DNA of 64,000 nt from the NCBI GenBank assembly GCA_019419865.1, contig JAHZIG010000002.1:124001-188000 (forward strand), in the 5' to 3' direction. The translations under genes were made by a program, and so were the position numbers. Every line of letters begins with the position of its first letter. Position 1 is the first letter of the stretch. Positions 43,914 through 52,348 of this stretch are shown here, piece after piece. This stretch comes from Clostridiales bacterium. GTDB lineage: Bacteria > Bacillota > Clostridia > Monoglobales > Monoglobaceae. The notes beneath the pieces were generated by a model. It ran no database searches. It worked only from the letters and a program-made list of their open reading frames with translations, and was not told the origin of the DNA.

Positions 43914-44798
43914 TTAATCAAAACCAATATCGTTTATAAAACGTTCCTTGTTTCTCCAATTCTCGTTCACCTTGACCCAAAGCTCGAGATAGACCTTGGC
44001 TCCCAAAAACCGTTCTATGTCCTGTCTCGCCTGTCTGCCTATATCCTTGAGCTTCTCGCCGTTTTTGCCTATTATAATGCCCTTGTGGCTCTGCTTTTCG
44101 CAGTATATCGCCGCGAGGATCTCCCATGTGCCGCTCTCCCGCTGTTTCATCCGCTCTATCTCGACCGCTATGCCGTGCGGAACTTCCTTATTGAGAAGTC
44201 TCAGCGCTTTCTCGCGTATATATTCCGCGACTATGCTCCGCTCCGGCTGATCGGTTATAACGTCGTCCGGGAAGAACTTGGGTCCTTCCTTCATGTACTC
44301 CTTGATCCTATCCAGAAGCTCCTCGACGTTCGTCCCCTTCTGCGCGGAGATGGGTATTATATCGCTGAAGTCGTACATCCCGCCGAGCCTGTCGAGTATA
44401 GGCAGCAGATTGAGTTTCGGCAGCGTATCTATCTTATTGACCGCGAGTATCACCGGTATCCCGGACGTTTTAAGTCCCTCGAGCGACTCCTTTTCGAGTT
44501 CGTATTCCGCGGCGCCGATATTGCAGTCCACCACGTAGATAAGCGCGTCTATGTCCTGAGTCGCAGTATATATATACTTCTCCATCCGCTGTCCCAGTTT
44601 ATTGCGCGGCTTATGTATCCCCGGCGTATCTATCAGCACAAGCTGATAATCGTCGCCCGTATGCACCCCGAGTATCTTGGTCCTGGTGGTCTGCGGTTTG
44701 TTAGATACGATGGCGACCTTTTCGCCTATGATCTTATTCAGCAGCGTCGATTTACCGGCGTTTGGACGTCCGGTTATCGCGATAAATCCTGATCTCAT
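43914..44798 (-). CDS. era: GTPase Era
   Basis: Essential GTPase for 16S rRNA and 30S subunit maturation, 294 residues. G motifs: GRPNAGKSTLLN (G1), TTRTK (G2), DTPG (G3), NKID (G4) and SAQKG (G5); the C-terminal KH domain has GIIIGKNGEKLKDIGRQARQ. The start at 44798 (MRSGFIAITG) is set by the family and by GGAG 6 bases upstream. That ribosome site belongs to the end of a leader repeat; two identical repeat units precede the gene. Confidence 0.95.
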   Translation of the reverse strand: MRSGFIAITGRPNAGKSTLLNKIIGEKVAIVSNKPQTTRTKILGVHTGDDYQLVLIDTPGIHKPRNKLGQRMEKYIYTATQDIDALIYVVDCNIGAAEYELEKESLEGLKTSGIPVILAVNKIDTLPKLNLLPILDRLGGMYDFSDIIPISAQKGTNVEELLDRIKEYMKEGPKFFPDDVITDQPERSIVAEYIREKALRLLNKEVPHGIAVEIERMKQRESGTWEILAAIYCEKQSHKGIIIGKNGEKLKDIGRQARQDIERFLGAKVYLELWVKVNENWRNKERFINDIGFD

Positions 44799-44801
44799 AA
44801 T

Positions 44802-44980
44802 AATCTCCATTCCGCCGCCCTGCTTCGGCATAAATAGTGATAAAAGCTCTCTTATCCGCAGGGCAAGGAATGATAAGAGATTATTATACGCCCATGCGCG
44901 TTTCCGAGCGCCATGCGAGGAAAATTTCGCGCGGGCGCTTAAATCCTGCCTGAGGCTAACGTGAAAGGTACTTTCACGTT
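44802..44980 (-). repeat. Leader repeat, copy 1 (next to era)
   Basis: A 179-bp unit identical to the next one. Minus strand: hairpin AACGTGAAAG/CTTTCACGTT, stem TCTCTTATC / GATAAGAGA (44872-44880 with 44848-44856), loop GCCCTGC (44858-44864) able to pair with GCAGGGC (44817-44823), then GGAG (44805-44808) used by era. Confidence 0.85.
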
Positions 44981-45159
44981 AATCTCCATTCCGCCGCCCT
45001 GCTTCGGCATAAATAGTGATAAAAGCTCTCTTATCCGCAGGGCAAGGAATGATAAGAGATTATTATACGCCCATGCGCGTTTCCGAGCGCCATGCGAGGA
45101 AAATTTCGCGCGGGCGCTTAAATCCTGCCTGAGGCTAACGTGAAAGGTACTTTCACGTT
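44981..45159 (-). repeat. Leader repeat, copy 2 (tandem, identical to copy 1)
   Basis: All 179 bases match the preceding unit by eye. Its terminal GGAG lies 6 bases before the GTG of the tiny ORF in copy 1. Confidence 0.85.
45118..45156 (-). CDS. Possible leader peptide inside the repeat (copy 2)
   Basis: GTG with AAGGAG (45165-45170) 8 bases upstream encodes MKVPFTLASGRI and stops at TAA. The same frame occurs in copy 1 (44939-44977). Translation is not proven. Confidence 0.4.
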   Translation of the reverse strand: MKVPFTLASGRI

Positions 45160-45236
45160 ATTAACTCCTTTTTACAACTATTCTTATACGGTCTAACAAT
45201 TCCCTCTTTGATCTAAATTCAAAATGAAACATCGTT

Positions 45237-45992
45237 TTAATTATCGGCAATAAACTCTGTAATCGCTTCGGCCGCCTCTTCGGCGTTGGATAAAATCGCC
45301 GGATGTCCGCCGCGCTCAAAAATATGAACGGCCGCGTTGGGGATCAGCCTCGCCATCTCCCTATACTCTTGTTCAAGATCGGTTCGGCACATCTCGTCTT
45401 CCTTACCGCCCATCAACAGGATCGGAACGCCGAGTTCCGTCAGCGGCTTATGAAAGAGAGGACGCTTTTCTTCCGCGCATTTGAGCAGAGCTTCCGTGTC
45501 GAGATCGACTACTTTTTCCCAGTCCGCGCCCTGCTGCCACTCGTAAAACCGTCTCGCCTGCAAATCCGCCTTCGCTTTTTCTCTCTCCGACAGCAGGTTT
45601 GCCGCGAAATTATCGTTTAGAGAGCGTCCGTCAAAGCTGTCCGCTATGACCGCGCGAACCAGTTCGGGACATTCCAAAGCCGCGTTGACCGCCGCCCACG
45701 CGCCGCCGCTCGTTCCGATAAGCGCTACCTTTTCGCAGTTTAAACGCTCGATCAGCGTAACGGTCTGCAACGCCTCGTCATACCACATATCCGGCGAAAA
45801 GCTTTCCACTCTCTCCGAGCGTCCGTTTCCTAAAAAATCGATCAGAATACACCTGAACTTCTCCGCATAGAGCGGCATAAGAAGTTCAAACATCTTAGAA
45901 GAAGCCGTATTTCCATGCAGAAATACTACCGGATCGCCTTGTCCGTATTCCTGATAAAATATCGACTTATCCCTATACTCAAAGTACGGCAT
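45237..45992 (-). CDS. Alpha/beta hydrolase
   Basis: A 251-residue hydrolase. Starts MPYFEYRDKSIFYQEYGQGD; the oxyanion motif VVFLHGNTASS, nucleophile elbow ALIGTSGGAWA (Ser near residue 95), an acid in LLMGGKEDEM and the catalytic His in FERGGHPAIL near the end complete the triad. Substrate unknown; esterase or lyase-like activity possible. It interrupts the usual dgkA-era order of Clostridia and lies 32 bases after dgkA on the same strand, so it may be a later arrival in the operon. Confidence 0.9.
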   Translation of the reverse strand: MPYFEYRDKSIFYQEYGQGDPVVFLHGNTASSKMFELLMPLYAEKFRCILIDFLGNGRSERVESFSPDMWYDEALQTVTLIERLNCEKVALIGTSGGAWAAVNAALECPELVRAVIADSFDGRSLNDNFAANLLSEREKAKADLQARRFYEWQQGADWEKVVDLDTEALLKCAEEKRPLFHKPLTELGVPILLMGGKEDEMCRTDLEQEYREMARLIPNAAVHIFERGGHPAILSNAEEAAEAITEFIADN

Positions 45993-46024
45993 AACTCTAC
46001 CTCCTCCGCGCCGCGCGTTAAATT

Positions 46025-46534
46025 CTACTTTTTTCTCTTACGCGTCGGCGTCCCGCCTCCGTCGTTCTTATCGTCTCCGGCGAAGAAAACAAACATGAAT
46101 CCAAGCGCCAAAAATATAACGGCGCCTATAACGTTTGGAAACTCGGCGAAGACCTTGATCGTATATAATATCCTATCGATATCCCCGAATAAGACCGCCG
46201 CGACGACAACGGCCGCTACGGCCGAACAAAATACTGCTCCGGCGGCTATATCCTTCGCCAGCTTCGCGTATTCCCGATACTCGTCCGTCACGAGGTCTAC
46301 GCAGAATTCCATAGCGGTATTGAGCGCCTCGCATATTATTACCAAAAACACCGTAAGTATCAGCGTCGCCCACTCCGCTCTTTCGAGTCCGAATACCCGC
46401 GCGAAAATGAATATGAAAACGGCCGCGACGATATGTATTCTAAAATTCTGTTCGTATCTTATACAGCTTATTATTCCCGACGCCGCGTTTTTAAAGCTTT
46501 CTGCAAGTCTTTTTAATCCTCTTGATCTCTTCAT
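46025..46534 (-). CDS. dgkA: Diacylglycerol/undecaprenol kinase family protein
   Basis: Small membrane lipid kinase, 169 residues. Typical motifs: FKNAASGIISCIRYEQNFRI, then the catalytic EALNTAMEFCVDLVTDEYRE and LAKDIAAGAVFCSA. In Firmicutes this family phosphorylates undecaprenol. Two extra membrane segments (IGAVIFLALGFMFVFF) and a basic tail lengthen it beyond the usual ~120-140 residues. The start at 46534 follows GGTGA; repeat R10 begins just behind it, separating dgkA from ybeY within the operon. Confidence 0.9.
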   Translation of the reverse strand: MKRSRGLKRLAESFKNAASGIISCIRYEQNFRIHIVAAVFIFIFARVFGLERAEWATLILTVFLVIICEALNTAMEFCVDLVTDEYREYAKLAKDIAAGAVFCSAVAAVVVAAVLFGDIDRILYTIKVFAEFPNVIGAVIFLALGFMFVFFAGDDKNDGGGTPTRKRKK

Positions 46535-46545
46535 AATAATCACCA

Positions 46546-46752
46546 AACGTAGATGTTAGGAATTAGGGAGTAGGGAGTAGGAACCTAAACGGCTGTTGTA
46601 ACGTTTATGAGGCCTCTGTTGCGGAGTAGGGAAACAAAGTATTCCAATTTCCGCCGACAAAACCATTTCGACGCTAAAGAAGCGAATTTTGCCCCTATTC
46701 CCTATTCGCTAATCTCTAATCTCTATGTTCGCTAATCCCTAATCTCTACGTT
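46546..46752. repeat. MITE-like repeat R10
   Basis: Left end AACGTAGATGTTAGG, core AAACAAAGTATTCCAATTTCC, right end CCTAATCTCTACGTT after an extra heptad block. It fills the gap between ybeY and the dgkA ribosome site and supplies the ybeY stop codon. Confidence 0.85.
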
Positions 46753-47366
46753 GTTCTGCTTATCCCCAGCTTCTCCATTATCTTCTTCTGATATCCGAAC
46801 ATCTCTTTCTCGTCCTCCGGCGTCATATGGTCGTATCCCAAAAGATGCAGCATGGAGTGCACGGTCAAAAAAGCGACTTCCCGCTCGAAGCTATGCCCGT
46901 ATTCCTTGGCCTGCTCAGCCGCGCGTTCGAGCGATATTACTATATCGCCTAAGCACAGCTCGTCTTCAAACAGCTCGCCGTATTCTTCATTTTCTTCGTC
47001 AGCTTCAACGTCGTATTCGCCGCTTTCATAGCTTAATCCGTTTTTGTCGCTCGAGTCGTCCGCGCCGCTCTCGTCGTCTATATCGCCCTCGTCGCCTAAG
47101 CCGTACCCGCCGTATTCGTCTATCATTTCTCCGTCTTTGTCGAACTCGTACATCGGAAAAGAGAGCACGTCTGTCGCGCGGTCTATCCCCCTGTGCTCGC
47201 GGTTCAATTCGCGGATATTCTCGTTGTCGGTAAACAACACGCTTATCTCCGCGTCCCGGTCTACGCCCATATATTCAAGGCTCGCGGCTACGGCGGATCT
47301 AACAAGCTCCTCGATATCCTGACCCGCCGGTATTTTATCCTGTTCGTTTGTTATTAAGACGTTCAT
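46746..47366 (-). CDS. ybeY: Endoribonuclease YbeY with an acidic insertion
   Basis: rRNA maturation factor, 206 residues instead of the usual ~150-165. The zinc motif HSMLHLLGYDH is intact near residue 170 and the REHRGIDRATDVLSFPM block is normal. Between LSFPM and LCLGDIVIS there are about 50 extra residues, very acidic (DDESGADDSSDKNG, VEADEENEEYGEL). The end RTT and the TAG stop come from repeat R10; the native end was probably LGISR. It follows phoH by about 58 bases on the same strand. Confidence 0.92.
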   Translation of the reverse strand: MNVLITNEQDKIPAGQDIEELVRSAVAASLEYMGVDRDAEISVLFTDNENIRELNREHRGIDRATDVLSFPMYEFDKDGEMIDEYGGYGLGDEGDIDDESGADDSSDKNGLSYESGEYDVEADEENEEYGELFEDELCLGDIVISLERAAEQAKEYGHSFEREVAFLTVHSMLHLLGYDHMTPEDEKEMFGYQKKIMEKLGISRTT

Positions 47367-47424
47367 TGTATTTTCTCCTATCTCTTAGGCGCCTAAACCG
47401 AAACCGCGCCGAACCCGCCCACGC

Positions 47425-48420
47425 TTAGGAGCGGCCTCCGGAGTTTTTCCTGTTTCTCATCACGCGCTCCCGCTCTAAGGTCTTGCGCTCGTACGCCTTT
47501 ACTATCTTCTGCACGAGCGGATGTCTGACCACGTCCATCTCGCTGAGGTACATGAACTCGATCCCCTCGATATTCTTAAGCACTATCTCCGCGTCCCTGA
47601 GCCCCGACTTCTTATCCCTCGGCAGATCTATCTGGGTTATGTCACCGGTGACCACTATCTTGGACGCGAAACCCATCCTTGTCAAGAACATCTTCATCTG
47701 CTCCGGAGTGGTATTCTGCGCCTCGTCGAGTATGATAAACGCGTCGTCCAATGTTCTGCCGCGCATATACGCGAGCGGCGCGACCTCTATCTGTCCTCTC
47801 TCCACGGTTTTATGAAACGCCTCGTAGCCGAGCATCTCGCCCAAAGCGTCGTAGAGCGGGCGCAGGTACGGATCGACCTTCTCCTGCATATCCCCGGGCA
47901 AAAAGCCCAGGCTCTCCCCCGCCTCTATCGCGGGTCTGGTGAGGATTATCCTGTTTACCTCTTTATTCTTATACGCCGCGACCGCCATCGCGACCGCAAG
48001 GTAAGTCTTACCCGTTCCCGCCGGACCTATCCCGAACACAATAGGGTTGTTTCTCATCTTATCGACATACTGCTTCTGACCGAGCGTCTTGGCCTTGACC
48101 GGAACTCCTTTAGCGGTTATGCATACGACGTCCTTCCCCAAATGTTCCAGCTCCTCGGCGTTGCCCTGCTCGACCTGACCCATCACGTACCGGACCTCCT
48201 GCTCGCCGATCGTCTCGCCGCGGTTAGCCATTGCGAGCAGCTGGTTTATCGCCGTGATCGCAAGATCGACCTTGTCCGGCTCCCCGCCTATTTTTATATC
48301 CGAGCCGCGGTTTATTATCGCGACGTCCAGTTCCTTTTCAATGATCTTCACGTTTGAATCAAAACTTCCGAATAAGTTTATCACCGTGTCTATTTTATCA
48401 ACTTCAATATGACGTTCCAT
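47425..48420 (-). CDS. phoH: PhoH-like ATPase
   Basis: Cytoplasmic ATPase of the PhoH family, 331 residues, often next to ybeY and linked with RNA metabolism. N-terminal KH-like part, Walker A FGIGPAGTGKTYLAVAMAV near residue 135, Walker B AFIILDEAQNTTPEQM near 230 and VVTGDITQIDLP. A TTGATA-17-TATAAT promoter lies at 48530-48558. First gene of the minus-strand block phoH-ybeY-dgkA-hydrolase-era-recO. Confidence 0.94.
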   Translation of the reverse strand: MERHIEVDKIDTVINLFGSFDSNVKIIEKELDVAIINRGSDIKIGGEPDKVDLAITAINQLLAMANRGETIGEQEVRYVMGQVEQGNAEELEHLGKDVVCITAKGVPVKAKTLGQKQYVDKMRNNPIVFGIGPAGTGKTYLAVAMAVAAYKNKEVNRIILTRPAIEAGESLGFLPGDMQEKVDPYLRPLYDALGEMLGYEAFHKTVERGQIEVAPLAYMRGRTLDDAFIILDEAQNTTPEQMKMFLTRMGFASKIVVTGDITQIDLPRDKKSGLRDAEIVLKNIEGIEFMYLSEMDVVRHPLVQKIVKAYERKTLERERVMRNRKNSGGRS

Positions 48421-48529
48421 TCATCTACCTCGTTTAAATATATTAATTCGCTTAAAGTCCCAAACCGCGTCTGCCGTCAAAGTCGGCTATGTTTAAAACT
48501 CTAAACCGTTATTTAACTTAGTCGTATTT

Positions 48530-48558
48530 ATTATACCAGAACGCAAAATAAATATCAA
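48530..48558 (-). promoter_or_regulatory. SigA promoter of phoH
   Basis: Minus strand TTGATA (48553-48558), 17 bp, TATAAT (48530-48535). Repeat R11 starts 5 bases behind the -35 box. Confidence 0.75.
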
Positions 48559-48563
48559 GAGAT

Positions 48564-48731
48564 AACGTAGCGATTAGAGATTAGAGAATAGCGATTAGGA
48601 GCCCGAAAGGCGACCGTATCGTTTTAACGGCTTCTGAGCCGTATAGGAAAACAATGCATTCCATTTCCGCAAACATAACCGTCAGGCGCTTTAGAAACAA
48701 ATTTCACCCCCCCTAATTCCTAATCTCTACG
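48564..48731. repeat. MITE-like repeat R11
   Basis: Left end AACGTAGCGATTAGAG, core GGAAAACAATGCATTCCATT, right end TCTCTACG joined directly to R12 (CTACG then AACATAG). Confidence 0.85.
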
Positions 48732-48915
48732 AACATAGCGATTAGGTATTAGTCATTAGAGAATAGGTGGTAAAACTCGTCTCTTTATTGCCTGACGGCT
48801 ACGTCTACGGAAGCGGAATACTTTGTTTCCCTATAACGTTACAGCCGCTGTTTTCACGCTACAAAAGCGTGCTGGACTTCCTATTCGCTATTCTCTAATC
48901 GCTAATCGCTACGTT
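48732..48915. repeat. MITE-like repeat R12 (reverse orientation) with a stub
   Basis: Left end AACATAGCGATTAGG, reversed core GGAATACTTTGTTTCCC, right end TAATCGCTACGTT. A further partial end CCTAATCTCTACGTT follows to 48930. Confidence 0.85.
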
Positions 48916-49007
48916 CCTAATCTCTACGTTAATAATTTCATACTTCGGCGCATAACTATTAATAAAAGCGCTGTTTTTCAGCCTAAAAACGAAAGGGGGG
49001 ATCGGTT

Positions 49008-49334
49008 ATGTCGCGCTCGACAGATGCACGCGGCGCCGATAAAGCGAAACGCTCGAAAGAATTATCGGGCTCCGAGAGGCTCGCGGTCGGCTTTGCAAGG
49101 AAATTCGATCTGCCGCTCGAAATGGTGACCGAAAGACCCATAATCAAGCTGATAGGAAACGAGCTGACGGTGCTCAATCATCACGGTCTGCTCGAATACA
49201 CCGATACCGTTATTAAAATAAAAGCAAAACCAAACAATATAACGGTGACAGGGAGCGGGCTGACCGTCAGAACGATCGACAACGAAGCTCTCTTTTTGAC
49301 CGGGAGGATAGAATGTTTATCGTACGAATACTGA
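49008..49334 (+). CDS. yqfC: Sporulation protein YqfC
   Basis: A 108-residue sporulation protein. The family pattern is present: FDLPLEMVTERPIIKLIGNE, LTVLNHHGLLEYTDTVIKIK and GLTVRTIDNEALFLTGRIE. In B. subtilis yqfC and yqfD belong to the mother-cell SigE regulon. A GGGGGGA ribosome site precedes the ATG; a weak SigE-like site (CATAACTA -10) may lie near 48955. It overlaps yqfD by 22 bases. Confidence 0.9.
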   Translation: MSRSTDARGADKAKRSKELSGSERLAVGFARKFDLPLEMVTERPIIKLIGNELTVLNHHGLLEYTDTVIKIKAKPNNITVTGSGLTVRTIDNEALFLTGRIECLSYEY

Positions 49335-50599
49335 ACTTTATTCACGGATTTTTGACGATAGCCGTTACGGGACGCTTTCCCGAACGCTTTATTAATATAT
49401 GCATAAAGAGAAATATACATATCCGGGACGTATACAGATACCCGGGCTGTATCGAAGCGAAGATAGATATCAAGGATTTTAAGCGGATACGCCCCATAGT
49501 CCGAAAGACCGGCGTCAAGGTCAAAATAAAGCGGAGGTCGGGGCTGCCGTTTTATATCTCGCGGTATAAGAAACGCGTTCCCGCGCTGATCGGCGTCGCC
49601 GCGCTGGTATTCATACTCTACTTCACCTCGACGCACATAACCGGGATAGACATAACCGGAAACAGCAGGATATCCGCCGCCGATATAAGGAGCGAGCTAA
49701 GCTCCATAGGCGTGGGGATAGGAGACAAGATAGAGGGGCTGGACAGGGATACGATACGCAACTGGATGATGAACCGCTTCCCGGATATGGCGTGGTTCGG
49801 CATCACAATGCGCGGCTCGAGAGCCTATGTCGAGATAACCGAACGTCTCGAGTCGCCCGAACGCCTGGATCCAAGCGCCATATGCAACCTTGTCGCCTCG
49901 CGCGACGGCGTAATCGAAAAGACCGAGATAAAAGAGGGTCAACGCGTAGTTAAGACCGGCGACGCGGTCAGAAAAGGCGACCTGCTCGCCTCCGGCATTA
50001 TCTCCAATGCGAACAGTACGAGACTCGTCCATGCGTACGGAGAAGTATACGCGACGACGACGTACAGCTTGAGTAGAAACTACAGTCTTACATACACGGA
50101 CAAAGAGGCCACCGGAGATTCAAAAGAACGCTACAGCGTCTCTTTCACAAACTCGGACACCGACGAGACCTACAGGCGGCTGGATCTGTTCCCCGAAAAG
50201 ATCGTGAATAAACCCGTCTATGAGAACTACGACGTCTCGGAAGAGACATGGGTCGTCGATATGCCCGTCTTTATCCCGGATCTGACTATAATAAAATCTA
50301 CGTTCTCAGAGTATGAGCCTGTCGAAAAGCAGAGAAGTATAAGCGACGCGATAGATTTCGGAATAGAAGAACTCTCAGCCGAGATCGAAGCCGGACTCGG
50401 CGACGGGGTCGAGATAAAAAACAAGACCTGCGACCACAATATCCTGACCGGCGACACGGTGTCGGTCACAGTCGTATACGAGTGCAGCGAAAACATCGCC
50501 GAAGAACAGGCAATCGATTACGACGAACCCGACCCCGGCGAATCGCAGAGCGCCGTCTCTCCATCGCCGTACCCGACTAACGATCCCGAAAGCGACTGA
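49313..50599 (+). CDS. yqfD: Sporulation protein YqfD
   Basis: Mother-cell sporulation membrane protein, 428 residues. It starts MFIVRILNFIHGFLTIAVTG, has one clear membrane segment near residue 90 (VPALIGVAALVFILYFTST) and a long outer domain with IDITGNSRISAADIRSELSS and the GDAVRKGDLLASGII motif typical of YqfD. The C-terminus is Pro/Ser-rich. The start overlaps yqfC. Exact role in sporulation is unknown. Confidence 0.92.
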   Translation: MFIVRILNFIHGFLTIAVTGRFPERFINICIKRNIHIRDVYRYPGCIEAKIDIKDFKRIRPIVRKTGVKVKIKRRSGLPFYISRYKKRVPALIGVAALVFILYFTSTHITGIDITGNSRISAADIRSELSSIGVGIGDKIEGLDRDTIRNWMMNRFPDMAWFGITMRGSRAYVEITERLESPERLDPSAICNLVASRDGVIEKTEIKEGQRVVKTGDAVRKGDLLASGIISNANSTRLVHAYGEVYATTTYSLSRNYSLTYTDKEATGDSKERYSVSFTNSDTDETYRRLDLFPEKIVNKPVYENYDVSEETWVVDMPVFIPDLTIIKSTFSEYEPVEKQRSISDAIDFGIEELSAEIEAGLGDGVEIKNKTCDHNILTGDTVSVTVVYECSENIAEEQAIDYDEPDPGESQSAVSPSPYPTNDPESD

Positions 50600-50899
50600 G
50601 ATAATTCAGGTTCGTTCCATACGCCGGCGAAAACGGCTCGAAATTTAAGCTCCGTCGAAAATCAATAGGAACAATTTAAGCGGCCGAAACAGATTCGACT
50701 TAAATACGTACTAAGCCAAAACGGCTTAGTCCAAATCAAATCGGAAATTGAAACGGATCTAAAATGCATCCGGCGGCGGAAACAACTTAAAATAGTCCGC
50801 GGCCGGCGCTAAACCAATTATAACAAGAAATAAATTTATAAACACTCAGTCCGCGTTTATACGCAGTCTATGGCGCGGACGGAAAGGCGTATTGGGATT

Positions 50900-52072
50900 A
50901 TGGTAGAAAAAACACGGCGCGGCGCGGGAAAACTAAAAAAATCAGCGGCGCTGGCGCCGGTCGTATATCTGATCGTATATATGGTAATAGACCCGCAGAG
51001 CTGCGTCGAATCGGCGCGGTATGGGCTTAGGCTTTGCGCGGAGACGGTCGTTCCGTCGCTGTTCCCGTTTTTCGTCGTCAGCTCGCTTTTTATGTCGCTG
51101 GGCGCGGGCGAACTCGCCGGACGGTATCTGTCCAGGATAATGAAGCCTATCTTCGGCGTCTCCGGCGCGGGCGCAATCGCCTTCGTCGTCGGGATAATAA
51201 GCGGTTACCCGGTCGGCGCGAGCTGCGCGGTGCGGCTCAACAATTCCGGAGCGCTCGCAAAGACCGAATCTGAACGCCTGCTTGCGTTTTGCAATAACTC
51301 CGGACCTATGTTCTGTATCGCCGCGGTCGGCGTCGGTATGCTCTACAGCTCGAATATCGGGCTTATCTTATATCTGATCCATATCCTATCCGCAATGCTG
51401 ACCGGAGCGATATTTAAGTTCTATAAATCCGACTCGGCCGACTGCTGCACGGCGCCCGGGCGTTTGAGACTTACGCGCAATAAAAGTATCTCCGGTTTCT
51501 CCGCGGCCATAGGCGCGGCCGTTACCGATTCTGTCCGGACTATGCTCAAGGTCTGCGGCTTTGTTGTCATTTTCTCAGTCGTATGCGGCGCGATACCCCA
51601 TTTTACCGGAGCCGAATTTTTGTATTCGCTTCTTGAGATAACCTACGGCGTAAAAACGCTCGTTCCTCTCGATATACCGCCCGCGCTTAAGCTAAGTCTT
51701 ATAAATATGTTCGTCTCCATGTCGGGCGTCTCGGTGCTGTTTCAGGTATCCGCGATCGTCTCCGACTCGAATATTTCACTAAAGCCCTATATCCTCGGCA
51801 AACTTCTTCAAGGAGCGCTCGCCTTTATCCTGAGCCTGATAACGTTCGGCGCGCTGGACTCGCTCGGTCTTCTCGACCGGTTCGCTGCGGTATTTAATTC
51901 CTTCGGCTATGGCGCGCCGCCCGCGCTCGAGCCGCCGCAATTACTTAAGCTCGGCGCTTTCGCCGCCGCGTACTGCGCGATCTCGATATTGGCGCTCTGC
52001 CTGATCGCGCGTATCGTCGAAGCGGCTCCAAATATAAAGAGAATATTCAAAAGAGCCAAAACGCGCGGCTAA
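50900..52072 (+). CDS. ylbJ: Sporulation integral membrane protein YlbJ-like
   Basis: A ~390-residue polytopic membrane protein with nucleoside-recognition (Gate) segments: RLCAETVVPSLFPFFVVSSL, GIISGYPVGASCAVRLNNSG and LAFCNNSGPMFCIAAVG near the start and a repeated half near residue 220 onward (FVSMSGVSVLFQVSAI). This is the YlbJ pattern of spore-formers. The start is uncertain: the longest frame begins at 50870 with no ribosome site, and an internal ATG at 50900 is used here. It follows yqfD by about 300 bases in the same direction. Confidence 0.82.
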   Translation: MVEKTRRGAGKLKKSAALAPVVYLIVYMVIDPQSCVESARYGLRLCAETVVPSLFPFFVVSSLFMSLGAGELAGRYLSRIMKPIFGVSGAGAIAFVVGIISGYPVGASCAVRLNNSGALAKTESERLLAFCNNSGPMFCIAAVGVGMLYSSNIGLILYLIHILSAMLTGAIFKFYKSDSADCCTAPGRLRLTRNKSISGFSAAIGAAVTDSVRTMLKVCGFVVIFSVVCGAIPHFTGAEFLYSLLEITYGVKTLVPLDIPPALKLSLINMFVSMSGVSVLFQVSAIVSDSNISLKPYILGKLLQGALAFILSLITFGALDSLGLLDRFAAVFNSFGYGAPPALEPPQLLKLGAFAAAYCAISILALCLIARIVEAAPNIKRIFKRAKTRG

Positions 52073-52248
52073 TTGTAGAGACAAGACCGGCCGCATCGTT
52101 CGACTACTGTTTTGAAAGCTCTTGTATTGAGCTTAAAATTTAAAAAATACGTCAAAACGCGCGTCGGTTATAGCGCGGCGAACCGCTATCCGCTATCGTC
52201 GTTTACGCCAGTATTTTAGATCTATTTATCAGACTTCTGTTTAAACCT

Positions 52249-52284
52249 ACAAAAGCGCCCGAGAGTTTGAGACTCCCGGGCGCT
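52249..52284 (-). terminator. Rho-independent terminator of the pectin esterase gene
   Basis: Minus strand AGCGCCCGGGAGT / ACTCTCGGGCGCT, 13-bp arms with one G-T pair, followed by TTTTG. Confidence 0.8.
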
Positions 52285-52348
52285 ATATTATAGGAGGGAA
52301 AACTATTGACAGTTATTTTCATATCCCATTTATATGCCTATCATATAT

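Noticed and set aside
44799..44831. Extended Era start MPKQGGGMEII
   Set aside because: This segment is part of the leader repeat and is also found before an unrelated gene at 7177; Era proteins begin near MRSGF.
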